This document shows, piece after piece, positions 59,201-64,000 of a DNA stretch of 64,000 bases. A program made the position numbers and the translations under genes. The notes below the pieces were generated by a model. It saw only the letters and a program-made list of their open reading frames with translations, searched no databases and was not told the origin of the DNA. How positions within the stretch are numbered: the stretch's first letter is position 1; the number at the start of each line of letters is the position of its first letter. Location of the stretch: positions 36,154,784-36,218,783 of the forward strand of contig JAQMRL010000010.1 of the NCBI GenBank assembly GCA_035578175.1, written 5' to 3'. This stretch comes from Catonia carolina (taxonomy: Eukaryota > Arthropoda > Insecta > Hemiptera > Achilidae).

Positions 59201-60608
59201 AATAATGAGATGTTAAATACTCGGCACAATTAATTTGAGTTTTTAGATCATTAGGGTAGAAGTTAGTTCAAACATTTACAAGTTATCTGAAATAAACTGA
59301 AAAGTTAATTGGGTTACATTTTTTGGTTTGTAACCGTATGTTTCAGTAGAAAAGTCATTTGATGAGGAAAGCAGGCCTTCTAAAAAATTTTCACTTCGCA
59401 CCTTGCAAATGCGTCTTTAATATATTCACACTGCAAGGTCTAACGGTATAAAAATCTACTGTCATATGAAGAAGGTCTAAAAGTGTTTATTTTACCAGTA
59501 CTTCTTATGTTGTTATAATGTTTTAGTCGAAAATTGCTTCATTCTTGAAGAAAACAGAAGTATTATTTTAGCCGTGGAAGTAGCAGTTGAAATTTAAAAA
59601 ATATTTAACAGTTTAATGTTTCATATAGGCAATATTAATTTTCGCATTATAATATAAAATAATGAAAAGAACTGCGAATAAGTGCGGAGAAATTTCAAAA
59701 ATATTGCCTAGAAATTTTTCATATCGTTAACCGTTTTTAGTGTGACTGATTGTCGTTAAAAGGGCACAATTTATATTTTGCTCTTACTAGGTATTGTTCA
59801 AGTATATTGTAAATTTCAGTTTGGTAATGCCGGCGATTCTACTGACGATTACTTGACAAAAAAAAACTTTAGAGACGTCCTTATTTGAATAAACTTTAAT
59901 ATACAATGAAAAAATCACAATGTGTTACGTTCGTATAGAAGTGTTTGCATGGTAGCCGAGAAAATAATGTCTTAAATTTAAGCAAGCTTGTATGTGTAAA
60001 CGCAATCTATTCTTGTGCTTCCTTTTTAAGAATTTTAATTTTTCATACTGTGAAAAGCAGTATAAATATACTGCTGTTTCATACAATTAACCATAATCAT
60101 TCCGTACTCGGAAGACCTTAACAAGTTTAAAAATGTTTTTGGTAGGCGTTTTAATTCTGGAAAGTATAGCATTTCAGTAGACGTTATTGTTTAATATTCG
60201 GCCGTATCGTTAACTGGGCGGTGACAATGGGTGGATTTATGTAAAAATGTCAGTCGACGTCACGCGCAGGAACAGTATTGGACCAATCAGGAAGCTCGAT
60301 ACTGACAAATGACGTAATACTGATTAAGACGTTTTCATTGGTCGATATCGGATGACGTAGTGAACTATAATGAGCCTTCTGATTGGACAATATTGACCAA
60401 TCAAAGTGACGCCTAAGAAGACATCTGATTGGTTAGGTTTGGAGATTTTTCATTGGTTAAAAATACTACACTCTGATTGGTCCTATATTATATCTGCCTT
60501 TGACGTCACACGCGCGTTGCCGTCATTGTAGGCCGCCTTACTTGCAAGACCTAAATAATTATTTTTTTTACTGTACATCAGTTCTATTATATTTTAGTAG
60601 TATATTTT

Positions 60609-61643
60609 GGCTACAACTTAATACATCAAACAAAACTTTTTGTTTTAAGCTCTAAATAAACCTAGAGGCCTAACCAATCCTTATTCATTTTATTTAAGAT
60701 TTTTTTGTATTTCGCCACAAGCTTAGACTATAAATTAGGTAGGCCTAAATAAGATGATAATATTTCAGTCTAACAATAGGAACCTACAACCCTTTGTAAC
60801 CTTTTATTTACACAAAAAATAACATCAAGTGACGGTAATTTATTGCTGGAGAAAATGGAAGCTGCTTCTAATTTTTTTAGGAACCAGTAATAGTTGGTCT
60901 ATAATAATTTGGTTTCATATTTTTGACAAAATTTACACAAAAAAAGTAGAAGGCGCTGAAAGATAATAGGCCTACTTCACGAACGGGCCACGGATTTCTG
61001 TGGGAATTATCTTCGGCAACCATCAAGCATTTAGTCGCCTATCGTAGCCCTACTAGTAATTCCATTGCAGTTCCGTGAATCGACAGTTAATGCTTAATAT
61101 TAATGTGATATTCATAGATTGTATGCTATTCAGTTAAGTTTTGGCTATATAAATTTTACTTATCCAAAAATAAGGCAAGCAATGCGACATTTTAAAATAA
61201 TAATGATAGGTCTAATTAATGTTATAATATAAAAATAATAAATTAAAACTTACCTTTTATATAGCTGTTTGTATTCAACTCTGGGGCTTGTAATCCCATG
61301 GCTTTGAAATACATATCGCTTCGTTTCAACATGATGAGACAGGAAATTTAACCGCGCAGTACTGTGGAAGTGCAGCCACGTGCAGATCGAACAGATCATA
61401 ACTGAACAGAACTGATGACAGCGACTCGACTTAAGATGTGTAAAACCGGCAACATCGCGTGAATGAGTCAAAAAACGATAATAGCGTAAAATGTGTATAA
61501 AGCTGTATAACAATTTGTATAATTTATATAACAACTGAACATCTCTTTTTACATCTGATGCATAAAACAAACTGCATCTCAATGATGCAGTTTTCGAGGT
61601 AAAAAGTCACGGCTAAGATGTAGAAATCGAGCGTCGAAGAATG
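60609..61643 (-). repeat. 1.03-kb block, copy 3, inverted
   Basis: Reverse complement of 11172-12206 with few differences. The ORF (61582-61250) has a longer open N-terminus here owing to a single-base change, a reason to doubt it as a coding sequence. Confidence 0.9.
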
Positions 61644-62366
61644 TATATATATATATATATTATTTTATTAAACATTATTTTCCTTTGTTTGCACCACTAC
61701 ATATATGATTATGAACAGCCAAAACAAAAAAAAATAAAATATAAAACTCACCTCAGAGTATTATATCATATTAAGATCTTTCGTCTCCCTCGGAGACATC
61801 ATCAGGACTTTAAAAAACATAAACACAATAAAACATAAAACACAAACACAATAGTCGTCGTAGACCACGTCAATTGTTCAAAACAATAGCTATCCTAAAG
61901 CACCATTCCGCGCGCGGTTTATTCGGCCGAATGACAGTATAATCATTTTGTACCTAGTTTTATTCCTTATCTCGATTAAGTACAATTTGAAATAATTTAT
62001 CATGATCAAATTCTGTCTGGCTGTTCATTAAATTTATCTTGTTATTTTTAAATTTATAAATATAATATTTCTCCAACTGCCATAATTTGTTACTATCAAA
62101 ACATATTTCTAAAATTTCCAAATTATTTTCATGACTGCTTATTTTATGCCCTTTCGTCAGCAGATGTTCTGCCACATTAGAACTTTTACATTCCTTTTTT
62201 AAATAAGCAGCATAATGCTCAGAAAATCAGTATATGATATAATACTCTGAGGTGAGTTTTATATTTTATTTTATTTTGTTTTGGCTGTTCATAATCATAT
62301 ATGTAGTGGTGCAAACAAAGGAAAATAATGTTTAATAAAATAATATATATATATATATATATATAT
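61644..62366 (-). mobile_element. Penelope-derived inverted-repeat cassette, copy 3
   Basis: Inverted copy of the cassette, with endonuclease fragment 62226-61960 and the hammerhead-like motif 61805-61779. On its far side B-block sequence resumes at TTACGATACGTAGAAGG, the same neighbour as copy 2, so the cassette/B junction is part of the superunit. Confidence 0.7.
61960..62226 (-). pseudogene. Penelope-like endonuclease C-terminal fragment, copy 3
   Basis: Third copy of the same fragment, two or three residues different from copy 2. Confidence 0.66.
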
Positions 62367-64000
62367 TACGATACGTAGAAGGCAACTGAAAAATCTAATT
62401 CAAAATATCTTGAGACGAATTAATTTTTATCACAGGGTCAGCCAATTATATGACTAAAGCACATAAAAACAGAAGAGGTGGAGGTATAAATGACACTAGT
62501 CAGAGTTATCTCATCTGAGATTCATGAATTTCATTTTACAATCAAACCCTGTTGATAATGAAATACAGGTGTCATTCGGAGAGTCGAAAGTACATGATTT
62601 TCCGAAGGACTGGCATTCTGATAAGTATAATTATAAATGCTGTGAGAAGACCATGTAAACTAACTCAACATATCTCACTCAGAAAAGATTTTAGAGGTTC
62701 AAACCACCTTGTCCGCTGCTTACCTAAAATACAACTTTCATTGCACAACAATTTCAACAGCCAGCATTTTAGTTTACTGACAAATTGGATTGAAAATAAG
62801 TAATTTTATTAGCCTACCTTGCTTAAGAGAACGCATGAATTGTTCGGTTTCGGAACGTTAAAAAGTCGCATCTGATAATGCTTATAAAATTGTAATATTC
62901 GAACAAGCCTACATAATGCCTACATAATGCCTACATAAACACTGATTACAGGCCTAAAACTCTATAAAATCACAGCTACCGGGATCGTAATTTTTCTGCT
63001 TATACTTTCGCTACGACAATTAAGCGAATGCTGTCGCCGAATTATTTTTTATTTATCTCATCTGTACGAATCAGGTGTTAAAGATTATAGTTTTACACTG
63101 CCTGTGTAGAAGATATAAATACTGCTTATAAATTTCCCGTTAACTAACAGATCCTAAATCAACGAAAAATAGACTTGACAAGACGTTACTTGACAAATCA
63201 TTTTTGACCTACGCTATTATTGTGTTTAATAGAAACAAAAATATATGTATCAAAATATAACTGGTATTCAACAAACGATCTATTAGGGTTGCGTGAGTAA
63301 GTCGGGCCAATTTGATTGTGATGCGCATGTGACGTCAACGGCTCAGGTAATAATTGCCCAATCAGAGTCTCGTATTTTCGGCCAATAAGAAAGCCCAGTT
63401 TTAACCAATCACAAGTCTTCTTTTGCGTCATTTTGATTGGTTAATATTGTCCAATCAGAGAGTTTATATTACTGTACAACGTCACACCGATGTCAACCAA
63501 TGACAAAGTGTCTTGAGCGTTACGTCATTCGTTTGGATATGCTGCTTTCTGATTGGTCCGTACTGATTCTAGGCGTCACGTCGAGTGTGATTGTAATATG
63601 AAGTCCACACCCAATGACAACTTCTAGTTAACGGTAGGGCAGAACATATGAAGGTACCTTTTAATGAGATTTATAGTTTCTTGGTAAATATCACTTACGA
63701 AATATGAAGTACCCCATTGTAGAGATCTTTCGAGTTCTTAAGGAAATTAAAAATTGGTTTCTGTTGCTGCTAAATGTTAACACGGTTTTTTAAAAAATCA
63801 CGAGTGTTCATTCGATACCGACACAAAGAAAAAAAACAAAAGAAGGTTATCTATTTTTCCTAGTTGTTCGATTTTTGTAACCTAATTTTTGGCCAGTAAT
63901 GTATCATATTTTTAAGGGAATGACTTTATACAACTGTAAATAAATATTACGATACGTAGAAGGCAGTTGAAAAATCTAATTCAAAATTTTTTGAGACGAA
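62367..64000 (-). repeat. B block without LINE, inverted, runs off the window
   Basis: Reverse complement of the 28640-29952 type of B block: one dispersed-repeat copy, no LINE, then the module beta (63290-63620) and the start of another B copy at the edge (GATACGTAGAAGGCAGTTGA near 63952). A 3-fold GCCTACATAAT repeat near 62906-62933 is specific to this copy. Confidence 0.9.

Larger units (their letters stand above)
49683..60608 (-). repeat. Monomer array 3: five inverted units
   Basis: Boundaries (TTTT|CGG) are at 51750, 54807, 56869, 58738 and the array end 60608. Read from the 1.03-kb block, unit 3 (54808-56869) and unit 5 (49683-51750) carry the 194-bp duplication, exactly as in array 1. 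Unit 4 (51751-54807) is interrupted by a 1.18-kb insertion. CCAAT/CRE modules are present in all five. Confidence 0.95.
29953..62366. repeat. Giant inverted repeat of superunits 2 and 3
   Basis: Left arm 29953 to about 46150 and right arm about 49182-62366 are in opposite orientation, with about 3 kb of spacer (B-block body plus the RTE-like insertion). The arms differ in monomer number (7 against 5) and in private insertions (solo LTR on the left, 1.18-kb insertion on the right). Confidence 0.9.

Noticed and set aside
12425..60300. A 68-codon ORF repeated in nearly every monomer
   Set aside because: It lies wholly on the CCAAT/CRE module, its start is not an ATG (the codon there is TTG), and its similarity between copies follows from recent duplication. 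In the diverged B-block module the frame is not kept; motif spacing, not protein sequence, is conserved.

Overview
The window looks like a repeat-rich arthropod nuclear genome segment. The evidence is AT-rich non-coding DNA, GT-AG introns, TATA/TCAGT-type core promoters, non-LTR and Penelope-like retroelement remnants, a solo LTR, a tRNA-Lys(CTT)-like gene and higher-order satellite repeats. The species cannot be fixed from sequence alone. No bacterial gene organisation is present.

Bases 1-1475 are a short-unit satellite with a 12-bp palindromic core. Bases 1.9-6.7 kb hold a compact minus-strand cluster of small genes that reads like an endogenous-virus or giant-transposon accessory region. 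From upstream to downstream it contains: a TATA promoter with a leader exon (6721-6603), a small basic protein (5261-5016), a spliced membrane-anchored RING protein (4879-4203), two tandemly duplicated GTSF1-type double-CHHC zinc-finger proteins (3880-3509 and 3363-3088), a spliced ORF of unknown function (2966-2432) and a double-BIR (IAP-type) ORF (2430-1972). Most of these ORFs start within a few bases of a credible 3' splice site. One TATA box overlaps the stop codon of the gene upstream. Anti-apoptotic-type BIR/RING domains beside piRNA-cofactor-type CHHC fingers would suit a selfish element that handles host defence, but this is inference.

Bases 6.8-10.4 kb are non-coding: a 442-bp tandem duplication rich in CRE motifs, poly-T tracts, two DR1 nuclear-receptor-type motifs, diverged repeats and a MITE.

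From 10.4 kb to the end, everything belongs to one ~19.5-kb superunit present three times: 10428-29952 (+), 29953-~49169 (+) and ~49170-64000 (inverted, incomplete). Each superunit is built as: Penelope-derived inverted-repeat cassette, 1.03-kb block, an array of ~1.87-kb monomers (5, 7 and 5 copies), then one or more 3.3-kb B blocks. Copies 2 and 3 face each other as a giant inverted repeat with a ~3-kb spacer. Every monomer carries a ~300-bp module packed with CCAAT boxes and CRE (TGACGTCA-type) sites. A diverged copy of the same module, in opposite orientation and with nearly the same box spacing, sits at the head of each B block. Later insertions are a LINE fragment (inside the B block), a 5'-truncated RTE-like LINE with a 12-bp target duplication, a solo LTR carrying a heat-shock-element match, and a 1.18-kb insertion with a tRNA-Lys-like sequence and a ~530-bp palindrome.

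The two most notable items are the BIR/RING/CHHC gene cluster and the amplified CCAAT/CRE modules. Such repeats assemble poorly, so large-scale order needs long-read confirmation.
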